A DNA stretch of 64,000 nt from Halalkalibacillus halophilus DSM 18494 (GCF_000423105.1 NZ_KE383978.1:437389-501388); one strand, 5' to 3'. Counted from the first letter of the stretch, positions 27,484 to 36,697 are shown. Notes: generated by a model from the sequence alone, not told the origin. Made by a program: numbers and translations.

Positions 27484-28632
27484 ATGATCGAAACTGGTCT
27501 TGAAAGGTTGAAAAACGGAGAATATCCGGAACTTATTGATAAGAATATCGGCTTGATTATCAATCACACTTCTGTTGATTCTAAGCTCCAGCTTAGTTTA
27601 GATCTATTGGTGGAAAAAGGTTATAACATTACTGCTATTTTTGCCCCAGAACATGGGATACGCGGGGATGTAGCAGCTGGTGAAAAATTTGAAGATCAAT
27701 ATGATGAGCATACAGGGGTGCCGATCTATAGTTTATATGGTGAGCAGAGACGTCCTACAAAAAAAATGTTAGGTAAAGTGGATGTACTTTTGTTTGACAT
27801 ACAAGATCTTGGAGTTCGATTTTATACATATATTTATACTTTAGCATATTGCATGGAGGAAGCAGGGAAATTCAGTATACCAGTCTATGTGCTCGATCGA
27901 CCTAATCCAATTGATGGTATTACGCTAGATGGAAATATTGTTGAAGATGAATATTCATCTTTTGTAGCAAATTATAAACTTTTATTAAGACATGGGATGA
28001 CAGTTTGTGAACTCGCAAACTATTTCAATGAAGAATTCAAGATGAATGTTGACTTGAAAATAGTGAAGATGAATGGTTGGAAAAGGGAAATGAAATATGA
28101 GGACACCGGACTTCCGTTTGTAATGCCCTCTCCCAATGCTACAGGGAAGGATATGATGGAAGTTTATCCGGGGACTTGTTTCATAGAAGGGACAAACATT
28201 TCTGAAGGAAGAGGTACGACAGCTCCTTTTCGTTGGATCGGTGCTCCTTGGATGAATGCAGAAATAGTTAAACAAAATTTTGAAGCTCTTAATTTACCTG
28301 GTGTCCACTTGCGTCCTGTAACATTTACACCTCTTGCTTCTAAATTTGAAAAGGAAGCTTGCCAAGGAATCGAAGTGCATGTTTTGGATCGTACTCATTT
28401 CAAAGCATTTGAAACAGGAATTTTACTTGTTAAAACTATTTATGATCTTTACCCTCAACATTTGAACTGGATTCATACAGAAGGTGAATTGTTTTTTGAT
28501 CTGCTTTCTGGTACAGATCAAATCCGAAAAAGGATCGAAAATGGGGAAGAACTCACAAAATGGCTATCAAGCTATAAATCTGAAGAAATAAAAGCATTTA
28601 AACAAAAACGAGCATCATACTTACTTTATTAG
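27484..28632 (+). CDS. namZ: Exo-beta-N-acetylmuramidase NamZ (GH171, YbbC/DUF1343)
   Basis: NamZ removes MurNAc from the non-reducing end of peptidoglycan-derived MurNAc-GlcNAc. About 382 residues matching the YbbC/DUF1343 family: AIFAPEHGIRGD, DVLLFDIQDLGVRFYTYI, VYVLDRPNPIDG and FIEGTNISEGRGTTAPFRW. I start at the ATG behind AAGGGG. The open frame reads further upstream through the palindrome and T-run and yields a hydrophobic stretch, which is not a real signal peptide. The B. subtilis protein is secreted; this copy appears cytoplasmic. It is the first gene of the recycling cluster. Confidence 0.9.
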   Translation: MIETGLERLKNGEYPELIDKNIGLIINHTSVDSKLQLSLDLLVEKGYNITAIFAPEHGIRGDVAAGEKFEDQYDEHTGVPIYSLYGEQRRPTKKMLGKVDVLLFDIQDLGVRFYTYIYTLAYCMEEAGKFSIPVYVLDRPNPIDGITLDGNIVEDEYSSFVANYKLLLRHGMTVCELANYFNEEFKMNVDLKIVKMNGWKREMKYEDTGLPFVMPSPNATGKDMMEVYPGTCFIEGTNISEGRGTTAPFRWIGAPWMNAEIVKQNFEALNLPGVHLRPVTFTPLASKFEKEACQGIEVHVLDRTHFKAFETGILLVKTIYDLYPQHLNWIHTEGELFFDLLSGTDQIRKRIENGEELTKWLSSYKSEEIKAFKQKRASYLLY

Positions 28633-28648
28633 CTTAAGAGGTGAGAAA

Positions 28649-29629
28649 TTGGTAAAAGTTAAATGGGATTTTATTAAGGAAGAGCAAATTGAAAAGATGG
28701 TTAGTCTTTGGAATAAGGAGTTAGGTGATACTTACCCAATGCGAAAAGCTCTTTTCTATCAAAATAGTGTTAAAGATGAAAATGTATTCGTAGATGGTTC
28801 CTTGTTACTAATGGACGAACAGGATGAAGTAATTGGTTTCATTGTATCTAAATATCCACAAACAAACCGAGCAAAAAAACTCTTGCCTGGTAATGGACAA
28901 GTAGGGTGGATTCAAACTCTAATCATAGCTCCATTATACAGACAAAAAGGATATGGAGAGCACTTATTACAACACGCAGAGAAAAAGTTAATGAACCTTG
29001 GTGTTACGAAAATTAATATCGGGCGTGATCCATTTCATTACTTTCCTGGGGTACCCTCTCGTTATCCATGTGTACAGAGGTGGTTTGAAAAAAGAGATTA
29101 TTTACATACTGGAACTGTTTCTGATTATCATCGTGATCTAAAAGAAAATCCAGTTCAGAAACGGCGAGATCCTTCGAATTTAAAAATCCGTACTATTGAG
29201 ATGGAAGAGTTAAAAGTATTACTAGAATTTATGGAACATTCTTTCCATGGTCGCTGGGAATATGAAGCATGTATATACGCGGATGCCGGGGGAACAGGAA
29301 GAGAATACGTTGTAGTTTTTGATGAAAAGGATGAAATGATTGGATTTTGTCGGGTGAATGATCGTGCAAGTACAATTATAGGTCAAAATGAGCAATGGTC
29401 TAATTATTTTGAAGATCCCGTGGGTGGAATAGGTCCTTTAGGAGTCATTTCAGAATATCGTGGGCGAGGATACGGGCAAGAAGTAGTTCAAGCGGCAATC
29501 GAAGAGCTTGAAACAAGAGGAGTCAGACATCTAATCATTGATTGGACTGTACTTGATTCTTTTTATCGAAAGTTTGAATTCGAACCGATTTGGACGTATC
29601 AACAATTACAAAAACAAGTTGAAGTATAG
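28649..29629 (+). CDS. Tandem GNAT acetyltransferase in the MurNAc cluster
   Basis: 326 residues containing two GNAT-type modules. The first has the acetyl-CoA loop LIIAPLYRQKGYGEHLL near residue 95, the second GVISEYRGRGYGQEV near residue 270. The TTG start follows AGAGGTGAG and lies 16 bp after the namZ stop. The acceptor is unknown. Peptidoglycan of many bacilli is partly de-N-acetylated, so re-acetylation of glucosamine or muramic acid residues before NamZ, NagZ and MurQ would make sense. This is inference; no member of this kind is known to me with proven function. Confidence 0.75.
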   Translation: MVKVKWDFIKEEQIEKMVSLWNKELGDTYPMRKALFYQNSVKDENVFVDGSLLLMDEQDEVIGFIVSKYPQTNRAKKLLPGNGQVGWIQTLIIAPLYRQKGYGEHLLQHAEKKLMNLGVTKINIGRDPFHYFPGVPSRYPCVQRWFEKRDYLHTGTVSDYHRDLKENPVQKRRDPSNLKIRTIEMEELKVLLEFMEHSFHGRWEYEACIYADAGGTGREYVVVFDEKDEMIGFCRVNDRASTIIGQNEQWSNYFEDPVGGIGPLGVISEYRGRGYGQEVVQAAIEELETRGVRHLIIDWTVLDSFYRKFEFEPIWTYQQLQKQVEV

Positions 29630-29661
29630 AAATATTTTAATAGAGAGAATTGGTGGTTACC

Positions 29662-30573
29662 ATGACAGAACAAACGATTGCACAGTTAACAACAGAGTCA
29701 AGAAATCAACGTACAATCGGTATTGACCAAATGACTATAAAACAGATTGTGAAAATAATGAATGAAGAAGATCAGTTGGTGGCAACTGAAGTTAATCGTG
29801 AATCAGCTGCTATTGAATCAACTATTGAAAAAGTTTATCAAGCAATTAAGGGTGGTGGAAGGTTGCTATACATAGGTGCTGGAACAAGTGGGCGATTAGG
29901 TATCTTAGACGCATCTGAGTGTCCCCCTACATTTCGAACGGACCCTGAAACAGTGCAAGGTATTATGGCTGGTGGAGAATCTGCAATGTTTCAAGCAGTT
30001 GAAGGGGCAGAGGACTCAGAAAGTGCTGGGCGTTCAGATCTTGATAATGTAAGTATTACACACAAGGATATTGTGGTTGGTATAGCAGCAAGCGGAAGAA
30101 CACCTTATGTTATTGGAGCTTTGAAACATGCAAACAAGATTGGAGCAGAGACAGTAGCATTAACATGTAACAAAGGTTCGGAGTTAAGCAAACATTCCTC
30201 GTTAGCAATCGAAATAGAAGTAGGGCCAGAAATCTTAACAGGTTCTACAAGATTGAAATCTGCTACTGCGCACAAAATGGTGTTAAATATGATTTCAACG
30301 ATAACTATGGTAAAGCTAGGTAAAGTCTATGAAAATTATATGGTAGATGTCCATGCATCGAATGCAAAACTAAATGAAAGAGCTATGAATATCGTAAGTT
30401 CCATTACAGGGGTGTCTCTTGATCATGCTTCAGAAACTCTTAAAGAAGCAGAATATGATGTGAAGGTTTCCATCGTAATGATTTTAGCTGGGGTTAATTT
30501 TAATAATGCAAAGGGATTATTGCTTGAACACAATGGATTTGTCCGAGATGCTATACGAGCGAGCATGATTTAA
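29662..30573 (+). CDS. murQ: N-acetylmuramic acid 6-phosphate etherase MurQ
   Basis: MurQ cleaves the lactyl ether of MurNAc-6-phosphate, giving GlcNAc-6-phosphate and D-lactate. About 303 residues with a SIS domain: LTTESRNQRTIGID at the start, IGAGTSGRLGILDASECPP near residue 65, GIAASGRTPYVIGAL and GSTRLKSATAHKM. The catalytic-region glutamates lie in conserved context. The ATG at 29662 is preferred over the TTG at 29650; the Shine-Dalgarno is weak (GGTGG), consistent with coupling to the gene upstream. The product feeds NagA and NagB at the left end of the window. Confidence 0.95.
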   Translation: MTEQTIAQLTTESRNQRTIGIDQMTIKQIVKIMNEEDQLVATEVNRESAAIESTIEKVYQAIKGGGRLLYIGAGTSGRLGILDASECPPTFRTDPETVQGIMAGGESAMFQAVEGAEDSESAGRSDLDNVSITHKDIVVGIAASGRTPYVIGALKHANKIGAETVALTCNKGSELSKHSSLAIEIEVGPEILTGSTRLKSATAHKMVLNMISTITMVKLGKVYENYMVDVHASNAKLNERAMNIVSSITGVSLDHASETLKEAEYDVKVSIVMILAGVNFNNAKGLLLEHNGFVRDAIRASMI

Positions 30574-30600
30574 CGGTTCTCCAGAAAGGAAACGATCACG

Positions 30601-32169
30601 ATGAGCGAATTAGAATTAAGAAGAATGGTAGGTCAAATGATAGTAGCTGGCTTTGAAGTAGACCATCCTGCTGAAATACCAGAATCTATTAAAGACTTAA
30701 TTGAAAAAGATTTTGTCGGTAATATTATTTTGTTCACACGTAATATCGGGTCTATTCGTCAAGTGAAACAACTAACATACGAATTGCAAAAAACAGCGTC
30801 AGAAGCTGGACATGAGCAACCGTTATGGATTGCAACGGATCAAGAAAACGGCATTGTTAAAAGGGTTCATAAAGGAATAACTGAACTTCCAGGTGCCATG
30901 TTGATAGGTGCTACAGGAGACACTTCTAATGCATACGAAACGGGAGTCATAACTGGTGAAGAGTTGTTGTCATTAGGAGTTAATTGGAACATGGCACCTG
31001 TTGCTGATGTCAATAATAACTCTAACAATCCGGTAATTGGTGTTCGTTCGTACGGTAAAAACCCGCATCATGTAAAATTTTATGCTAATCAAATGGCAGA
31101 AGGGTTAAAGCAATCGAATGTATTAGCTACATATAAGCATTTCCCAGGTCATGGCGATACCTCTTCAGATTCACACTTAGGTATTCCGGTAGTTAACCAT
31201 TCCATTGAACATTTAGAGAAAACCGAATTAGTGCCTTTTTCATATGCAATTACTAATGGTGCTGAAGCAATCATGGTGTCGCATGTTCATTATGATGCAT
31301 TTGATGGTGAGTCAGAAACACCAGCAACACTTTCTAAATCCATTATAAAAAACTTTCTGCGCAAGAAACTAGAATTTGATGGGTTGGTGGTTACAGATTG
31401 TATGGAAATGGATGCCATTAGTAAAACGGTAGGCACTCCTAAGGGGGCGAGTCTTTCCATTCAAGCTGGTGCTGATCTAATTACAATTTCACATAAAACA
31501 GACGTCCAAAAAGAGGCAATCGAAATGATTCTAAGTGATCTAAACAAAGGTGAGCTTTCTGAATCAAATATAGAAGAATCGTATCAACGGATCAAACAGG
31601 TGAAAGCTCGTTATTTAGATTGGAAGACTACTTTAAACTCTAATCAAAGCTTGGAAGAATCATCATTGAATAGCAAAAAACATCAAAATATAGCAAAGAA
31701 AATCTACCAAAGTGGTGTAACCATTATAGGACAAGAACAAGCCCTACCGCTTAAAGTAGATGCAGAGGTCCGTACTTTATTGATTATTCCTAAAGAGATG
31801 TCCAAGACAATGGCAGAGGATGGTTTTGATCAATTGGCTACTTTTGTTGAGAAAGTTAAGTTTTTCGAACCTTCCGTTGAGGTAGTATCACATCAAAAAG
31901 CCCAATCAAATACCTGTATGGACTATGATCGTTATATCATCATAACTTCCTCTGCAGTTCAGGATGAGGAACAACAAACTTTAATTCATCAATTGAATAA
32001 CCAGTTTACAAGTATAATAGCTATAGCTGTAAAGAGCCCTTACGATCTTCATATATTACCTGAGGTAGATTTATTTGTTGCTACTTACGAAGCTTCGGTA
32101 TCCGCACTTGAAATGGCTGCATCAGCATTGTATGGCTATGTAGAGGCAAAAGGAAAGCTTCCAATCTAG
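30601..32169 (+). CDS. nagZ: Beta-N-acetylhexosaminidase NagZ (GH3), cytoplasmic type
   Basis: GH3 enzyme of 522 residues that cleaves GlcNAc from GlcNAc-MurNAc compounds. The KHFPGHGDTSSDSHLG loop near residue 180 carries the His-Asp acid/base pair. The nucleophile aspartate is in VVTDCMEM near residue 265. A C-terminal domain of about 190 residues follows. No signal peptide is present, whereas the B. subtilis protein is exported, so this one should act inside the cell on imported sugars. AGAAAGGAAAC precedes the ATG. Confidence 0.9.
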   Translation: MSELELRRMVGQMIVAGFEVDHPAEIPESIKDLIEKDFVGNIILFTRNIGSIRQVKQLTYELQKTASEAGHEQPLWIATDQENGIVKRVHKGITELPGAMLIGATGDTSNAYETGVITGEELLSLGVNWNMAPVADVNNNSNNPVIGVRSYGKNPHHVKFYANQMAEGLKQSNVLATYKHFPGHGDTSSDSHLGIPVVNHSIEHLEKTELVPFSYAITNGAEAIMVSHVHYDAFDGESETPATLSKSIIKNFLRKKLEFDGLVVTDCMEMDAISKTVGTPKGASLSIQAGADLITISHKTDVQKEAIEMILSDLNKGELSESNIEESYQRIKQVKARYLDWKTTLNSNQSLEESSLNSKKHQNIAKKIYQSGVTIIGQEQALPLKVDAEVRTLLIIPKEMSKTMAEDGFDQLATFVEKVKFFEPSVEVVSHQKAQSNTCMDYDRYIIITSSAVQDEEQQTLIHQLNNQFTSIIAIAVKSPYDLHILPEVDLFVATYEASVSALEMAASALYGYVEAKGKLPI

Positions 32170-32192
32170 CTGTAAAAATTAAATTGTGCAAA

Positions 32193-32245
32193 TGAAATAA
32201 AATTTCAGAAAAGTGATTGACTACTGTAATAGAATTTAATATACT
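32193..32245 (+). promoter_or_regulatory. Internal promoter with upstream candidate MurR operator
   Basis: TTGACT (32217-32222), a 17-bp spacer and TATACT (32240-32245) make a strong sigma-A promoter. TGAAATAAAATTTCA at 32193-32207 repeats the TGAAA-N5-TTTCA pattern seen before namZ, here 9 bp upstream of the -35. It would drive the binding-protein gene separately from namZ-nagZ. Confidence 0.7.
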
Positions 32246-32379
32246 GAAGATGGTTTCGATGGCAAACTTTGTTACATTCATTCTAACTGTGTCGAAAATC
32301 AGTTATGAAAGCGCTATATTTATACATAAAGAATGTTTGTAAAAAAGTATTTTTTAAAATAAGAGAGGGGATTTATCAA

Positions 32380-33708
32380 TTGAATAAAAAACTTTTACTA
32401 TCCATTTTTGCAGCAATGTTACTATTGTTTCTAGCCGCATGTGGAGGCGATGACGAAACAGACGAAGGTCAAGAGTCTGCTAACGATGAAGAATCTGGTG
32501 AAGAAGCAACAGAAGAACAAGAAGATGTAACAATTGAATTTTGGACAATGCAATTACAGCCAACTTTCACAGATTACATTCAGGGAATTATCGATGATTA
32601 TGAGGAAGAGAATCCTCACGTTACAGTAGAATGGTTAGACGTTCCTGCTGCTGACTTAGATACAAAAATCTTAGCAGATGTAAGTACAGGTAATGCTCCA
32701 GACGTTGTAAACCTAAATCCTACTTTCGCATCTCAACTTGCACAATTAGATGAGTTAGTTGACATGGAAGAAGCGGTAGATCAAGAAGACAAGGATAAAT
32801 ATGTGGAAGGTGCTTGGGAAGCGAATAATCTACATGGCGTTACCTTTGCGATTCCTTGGTATTTATCAACACAAGTTACATTAAATAATGAATCAATCTA
32901 CGACGAGGCAGGATTAGATATTGACAGTCCTCCTGAAACTTACGAAGAAGCAAGAGAGTATGCAGAAACTGTAAAAGAAGAAACTGGTAAATACGGTTAC
33001 TTCCCATCTTTAGATCTATCTTTAACGTTACAACACATGGTTAAGATGGGTGCTGATTTAACAAATGAAGATGGTACAGAAGCGGCATTCAATACAGAAG
33101 AAGGACTTGAAACGTTTGAATATTTCACAGATCTTTTTGAGAGAGATTTAATCCCTCGTGAAGCACTAGTTGGTGACCAGCGTAACACGATCGATATGTA
33201 TCAGGCTGGTGAAGTAGCGTTCTTCGCAGGATCTCAGTTTATCTCTCAAATTGAAGAGAACGCACCAGAGCTATATGAAAACACAGTACCTTCTCCAGCA
33301 ATCACAGGTGATTCTGGTAAGAAAACAATTAGTGTTCAAAACGTAGCTGTACCAAGTCAAACGGAGAATCAAGAAGTTGCAGTTGACTTTGCGTTATTCT
33401 TAACAAATGCAGAAAATCAATTTGAATTCACACAGTTAACTCCAATTCTTCCTTCAACTCTTGAAACATTAGAAGACCCATACTTCACTGAAGTTGATGA
33501 AGATGCAACAGCAAGCGATTTAGTGCGAATTGAATCAGCTGGTCAATTAGAGGATGCTGAATTACTGGTACCTCCAATGGACAATTACACAGACTTAAAT
33601 GAATCGATTTATGATGCAATCTCAGCAGCAATGTTAGGTGATATGACACCTCAAGAAGCTCTTGATCAAGCGGAAGAAGAGTGGAATGAAATCTTAGCAG
33701 AAGAATAA
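32380..33708 (+). CDS. Sugar ABC transporter substrate-binding lipoprotein
   Basis: A family-1 solute-binding protein of about 442 residues. The signal peptide ends in the lipobox LAAC with C21 as the lipidated residue. A 35-residue acidic linker rich in Asp and Glu follows, then the binding fold beginning at VTIEFWTMQLQPTFTDYIQG. TTG 32380 behind GAGAGGGG is the start; the open frame upstream is longer but has no ribosome site. Position in a murQ cluster suggests it binds MurNAc, GlcNAc or their disaccharide. A terminator-like hairpin after it would let it be made in excess over the permeases. Confidence 0.88.
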   Translation: MNKKLLLSIFAAMLLLFLAACGGDDETDEGQESANDEESGEEATEEQEDVTIEFWTMQLQPTFTDYIQGIIDDYEEENPHVTVEWLDVPAADLDTKILADVSTGNAPDVVNLNPTFASQLAQLDELVDMEEAVDQEDKDKYVEGAWEANNLHGVTFAIPWYLSTQVTLNNESIYDEAGLDIDSPPETYEEAREYAETVKEETGKYGYFPSLDLSLTLQHMVKMGADLTNEDGTEAAFNTEEGLETFEYFTDLFERDLIPREALVGDQRNTIDMYQAGEVAFFAGSQFISQIEENAPELYENTVPSPAITGDSGKKTISVQNVAVPSQTENQEVAVDFALFLTNAENQFEFTQLTPILPSTLETLEDPYFTEVDEDATASDLVRIESAGQLEDAELLVPPMDNYTDLNESIYDAISAAMLGDMTPQEALDQAEEEWNEILAEE

Positions 33709-33735
33709 GGAAAGAATGTAAAGATATTCACTAAT

Positions 33736-33776
33736 AAAAGTTGGGGGATCCCGCATCCCCCACTTTATTTTTTTAT
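33736..33776 (+). terminator. Attenuating terminator between binding protein and permease
   Basis: A GC-rich stem (GGGGGAT/ATCCCCC core, 33737-33749 with 33755-33766), then TATTTTTTT. Placed inside the ABC operon, it probably lowers permease expression relative to the binding protein. Confidence 0.85.
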
Positions 33777-33854
33777 TAAATTGTAAAAGTATTTTAATGA
33801 AAGATTCTTCATCTTTACATACAAACGCGATGAAGCAATAAAGAGGTGAAATTA

Positions 33855-34724
33855 TTGAAGCAGCATAAGTTAACACCATATTTATTTTTACTACCAGGAA
33901 GTGTTATATTAACCGTTTTCATATTCTACCCGATGCTTCAGGCAATCTGGATGAGCTTTACAGAATATAATATGATTACAGATGCTGAATTTATAGGCTT
34001 AGAAAACTATGAAAACTTATTTGATAGTGACGTGTTTTGGAATGCATTAACTAATACCTTTATATACTTAATAGGTGTTGTTCCTGCATTAGTTATTTTA
34101 CCGATTTTCTTAGCAGTTTTAGTGAACCAAAAGATAAAGGGAATTGGCTTTTTTCGATCAGCTTACTACATTCCTGTTGTAATTTCACTAGTGGTAGCTG
34201 GTATCACTTGGGATTGGGTCTATCGTGAAAATGGAATCTTGAACTACATATTAGATTATTCAGGAGTAATTGCTGAGCCAATTCCATGGTTAACTTCCCA
34301 AGACACTGCGATTTTTGCAGTTATGGCAGTGACTATATGGAAAGGGATTGGCTATTACATGATTATTTATCTAGCTGGTCTTCAATCGATTCCTCATGAT
34401 TTATATGAAGCTGCTGAAATGGACGGAGCTAATTGGTGGCAGCAAGTTACTCGAATTACGATTCCTATGCTTATGCCTTTTGTGTTAATTGTAACAATTA
34501 TGTCTACTATAGCTGCAATGAAGGTGTTTGAGGAAATCTATGTTATGACAGGTGGAGGACCTGCTAGAAGTACAGAAACCCTTGTATTCTATATTTACTC
34601 AGAAGCATTTGAGAAATTGAATATGGGATATGCTGCAGCTGGTGGTGTAATTCTCTTCTTGATCACACTTGTGATTTCATTAATTAACCTTAAATTTATG
34701 GGCAAAGACAGAACGAAAACATAA
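33855..34724 (+). CDS. Sugar ABC transporter permease (MalF-type)
   Basis: About 289 residues and six membrane helices. The EAA loop is EAAEMDGANWWQQVTRITIP near residue 195, where the ATPase docks. The start is TTG 33855, six bases after GAGGTG, or GTG 33846. It pairs with the second permease 14 bp downstream. No ATPase gene is in the cluster, so a shared MsmX-type ATPase encoded elsewhere is expected. Confidence 0.9.
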   Translation: MKQHKLTPYLFLLPGSVILTVFIFYPMLQAIWMSFTEYNMITDAEFIGLENYENLFDSDVFWNALTNTFIYLIGVVPALVILPIFLAVLVNQKIKGIGFFRSAYYIPVVISLVVAGITWDWVYRENGILNYILDYSGVIAEPIPWLTSQDTAIFAVMAVTIWKGIGYYMIIYLAGLQSIPHDLYEAAEMDGANWWQQVTRITIPMLMPFVLIVTIMSTIAAMKVFEEIYVMTGGGPARSTETLVFYIYSEAFEKLNMGYAAAGGVILFLITLVISLINLKFMGKDRTKT

Positions 34725-34738
34725 GGAGGGAATCGAAA

Positions 34739-35584
34739 ATGGCAGTTGAAGCGAAAGATAAGAAATCAATTATGAAGAAAATTTTATTATATACACTACT
34801 AGTTGGTGTGGCACTGTTTATGATTGGTCCCTTCATATGGTTATTAGCAACAGCTCTTAAATCACCTGGGGAAAACATATTTCAGTATCCACCAACATTG
34901 CTACCGGAAAATCCAACGTTAATGAACTTTGTTCGAGTAATGGATACCTTCCCATTCTGGAGATATTTATTTAATAGCGCAGTGGTAGCGGTTATGACAG
35001 TGTTTTTAAATGTATTGTTTTGTTCACTAGCTGCATATCCTCTAGCACGTATGAAATTTAAAGGACGTAATCTTATATTCATATTAGTTTTGAGCACAAT
35101 GATGATTCCGTTTCAATTACTAATGATTCCAGTTTATGTGATTTCATTGGAGTTAGGATTACAAAATACTTACTTAGGTATGGTCTTGCCACATATTACA
35201 ACAGCTTTTGGTGTATTTTTAATGCGCCAAGCATTCATTACAATTCCATATGAATTAGATGAATCAGCTCGTATGGATGGTGCAAACGCCTTTCAAATTT
35301 GGAGAAAGATATTAATGCCATTAGTAAAGCCCTCTATGGTTACGCTTGCGTTATTTACGTTCGTTTCGGCATGGGGAGACTTCTTATGGCCATTAATTAT
35401 TGTTAGTGATCAGAGTATGTATACACTACCATTAGGTTTGAACATGCTATCAGGCACATTTACTTCTGACTGGCGATTAATCGCAGCAGGGGCTATTATT
35501 TCTATGCTTCCAATTATTATTATTTTCCTTGCTTTACAGCGATTCTTCATCAGTGGAGCGATGAAGGGTGCCGTTAAAGGATAG
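34739..35584 (+). CDS. Sugar ABC transporter permease (MalG-type)
   Basis: 281 residues, six membrane helices and a docking loop ESARMDGANAFQIWRKILMP near residue 180. AAGGAGGG precedes the ATG. The C-terminus GAMKGAVKG is typical of MalG-type permeases. Forms the membrane channel with the upstream permease. Confidence 0.92.
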   Translation: MAVEAKDKKSIMKKILLYTLLVGVALFMIGPFIWLLATALKSPGENIFQYPPTLLPENPTLMNFVRVMDTFPFWRYLFNSAVVAVMTVFLNVLFCSLAAYPLARMKFKGRNLIFILVLSTMMIPFQLLMIPVYVISLELGLQNTYLGMVLPHITTAFGVFLMRQAFITIPYELDESARMDGANAFQIWRKILMPLVKPSMVTLALFTFVSAWGDFLWPLIIVSDQSMYTLPLGLNMLSGTFTSDWRLIAAGAIISMLPIIIIFLALQRFFISGAMKGAVKG

Positions 35585-35666
35585 GTACTTTGGCAAAATA
35601 TTTGCAATATGTTTATAATAATAATGAATTAGATGTAAATGGAGGTTTCTTGAAAGGAGCAGTTGA

Positions 35667-36524
35667 ATGACACACTTAAAGGGTGGATTAGTCATTTTAA
35701 AAGAAATGGCTGATCATTTACCCCCTTCTGAACAGAAGATTGCAAACTATATTTTAAAGAACCCTGAGGCATCGATTATGTTAACAGCTTTGATGCTTGG
35801 TCAAAAGAGTGAGACAAGCAGTGCAGCCGTGATTCGAATGTGTAAGTCGCTTGGATTTAAAAGTTTTCAGGAGTTAAAGCTACGAGTTGCCGGAGACTTG
35901 CAGGTAGAAAGTTCAACAGAATATCGAGATATAGAGCCGAATGAAAGTAACCGGGAAATTATCGATAAAGTAACATCGAATACATTACAAACCATTAAAG
36001 ACACCGTAGATATTTTAGATGTGAAAGAGCTGGAACAGGCAATTTCAATACTTAGAGAAGCATCTTCCGTTACGTTTGTTGGTTTTGGTGCTTCTTATAT
36101 TGCGGCCATAGATGCAGAGCAAAAGTTTGTACGAATTAATAAGAATGCTCAGGCATTTTCTGACTTGCATATGGCGGCTACTTCTGTTGCGAATAAAGGA
36201 AAAGAAGATGTCGTCGTTGGCATATCATTTTCTGGTAATACAGTGGAAGTAGAAAAGGTTCTACGCCTAGCAAAAGGAAAAGGTGCGAAGACAATCAGTA
36301 TTACGAAATATGGAAAGTCGAAAATCAACGAGTTATCCGATTTAAGTCTATACACTTCTGCTGCGAAAGAAGCGACTTTTAGAAGTGGGGCGACAAGTTC
36401 AAGAATTGCGCAGCTACATGTCATTGACATATTGTTCATGTGTCTTGCCTCCGCTCAATATGAAGAAACGATTGAGCACTTAGATGAAACGCGAGAAGCG
36501 ATCTCATTTATTAAAGAAGATTAA
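35667..36524 (+). CDS. murR: RpiR-family regulator MurR
   Basis: 285 residues. The N-terminal HTH_6 domain (residues 1-77, with SETSSAAVIRMCKSLGFKSF) is followed by a SIS sugar-phosphate-binding domain (TFVGFGASYIAAIDAEQKF, VGISFSGNTVEVEKVL). In B. subtilis and E. coli MurR represses MurNAc use and responds to MurNAc-6-phosphate. Its place at the end of the murQ-ABC cluster supports this name. Candidate operators are the two TGAAA-N5-TTTCA sites at 27431 and 32193. AAAGGAG precedes the ATG. Confidence 0.85.
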   Translation: MTHLKGGLVILKEMADHLPPSEQKIANYILKNPEASIMLTALMLGQKSETSSAAVIRMCKSLGFKSFQELKLRVAGDLQVESSTEYRDIEPNESNREIIDKVTSNTLQTIKDTVDILDVKELEQAISILREASSVTFVGFGASYIAAIDAEQKFVRINKNAQAFSDLHMAATSVANKGKEDVVVGISFSGNTVEVEKVLRLAKGKGAKTISITKYGKSKINELSDLSLYTSAAKEATFRSGATSSRIAQLHVIDILFMCLASAQYEETIEHLDETREAISFIKED

Positions 36525-36529
36525 ATAGG

Positions 36530-36565
36530 AAATCCATCAGCTACTTTGGCTGGTGGATTTTTTTA
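36530..36565 (+). terminator. Rho-independent terminator after murR
   Basis: An 11-bp stem AATCCATCAGC/GCTGGTGGATT (36531-36559), then TTTTTTTA. It closes the recycling cluster. Confidence 0.9.
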
Positions 36566-36576
36566 TGAAAATAGTA

Positions 36577-36672
36577 ATGAGTAGAACATTTCCAACAATG
36601 AGTAGAACGTGTTCAACAATGAATAGAACTTATTCAACAATGAGTAGAACCTCCGCTCAAAGCAAGTAGAAT
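36577..36672. repeat. 21-bp ATGAGTAGAAC tandem repeat, 5 copies
   Basis: ATGAGTAGAAC or ATGAATAGAAC begins at 36577, 36598, 36619 and 36640, exactly 21 bp apart; a weak fifth copy (GCAAGTAGAAT) is near 36661. Between copies is nTnTTCAACA. The array lies between the murR terminator and the next promoter. No second locus of this family was found in the window. Confidence 0.9.
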
Positions 36673-36697
36673 GTACAGTTTCTTATTAAAAAAAGTG

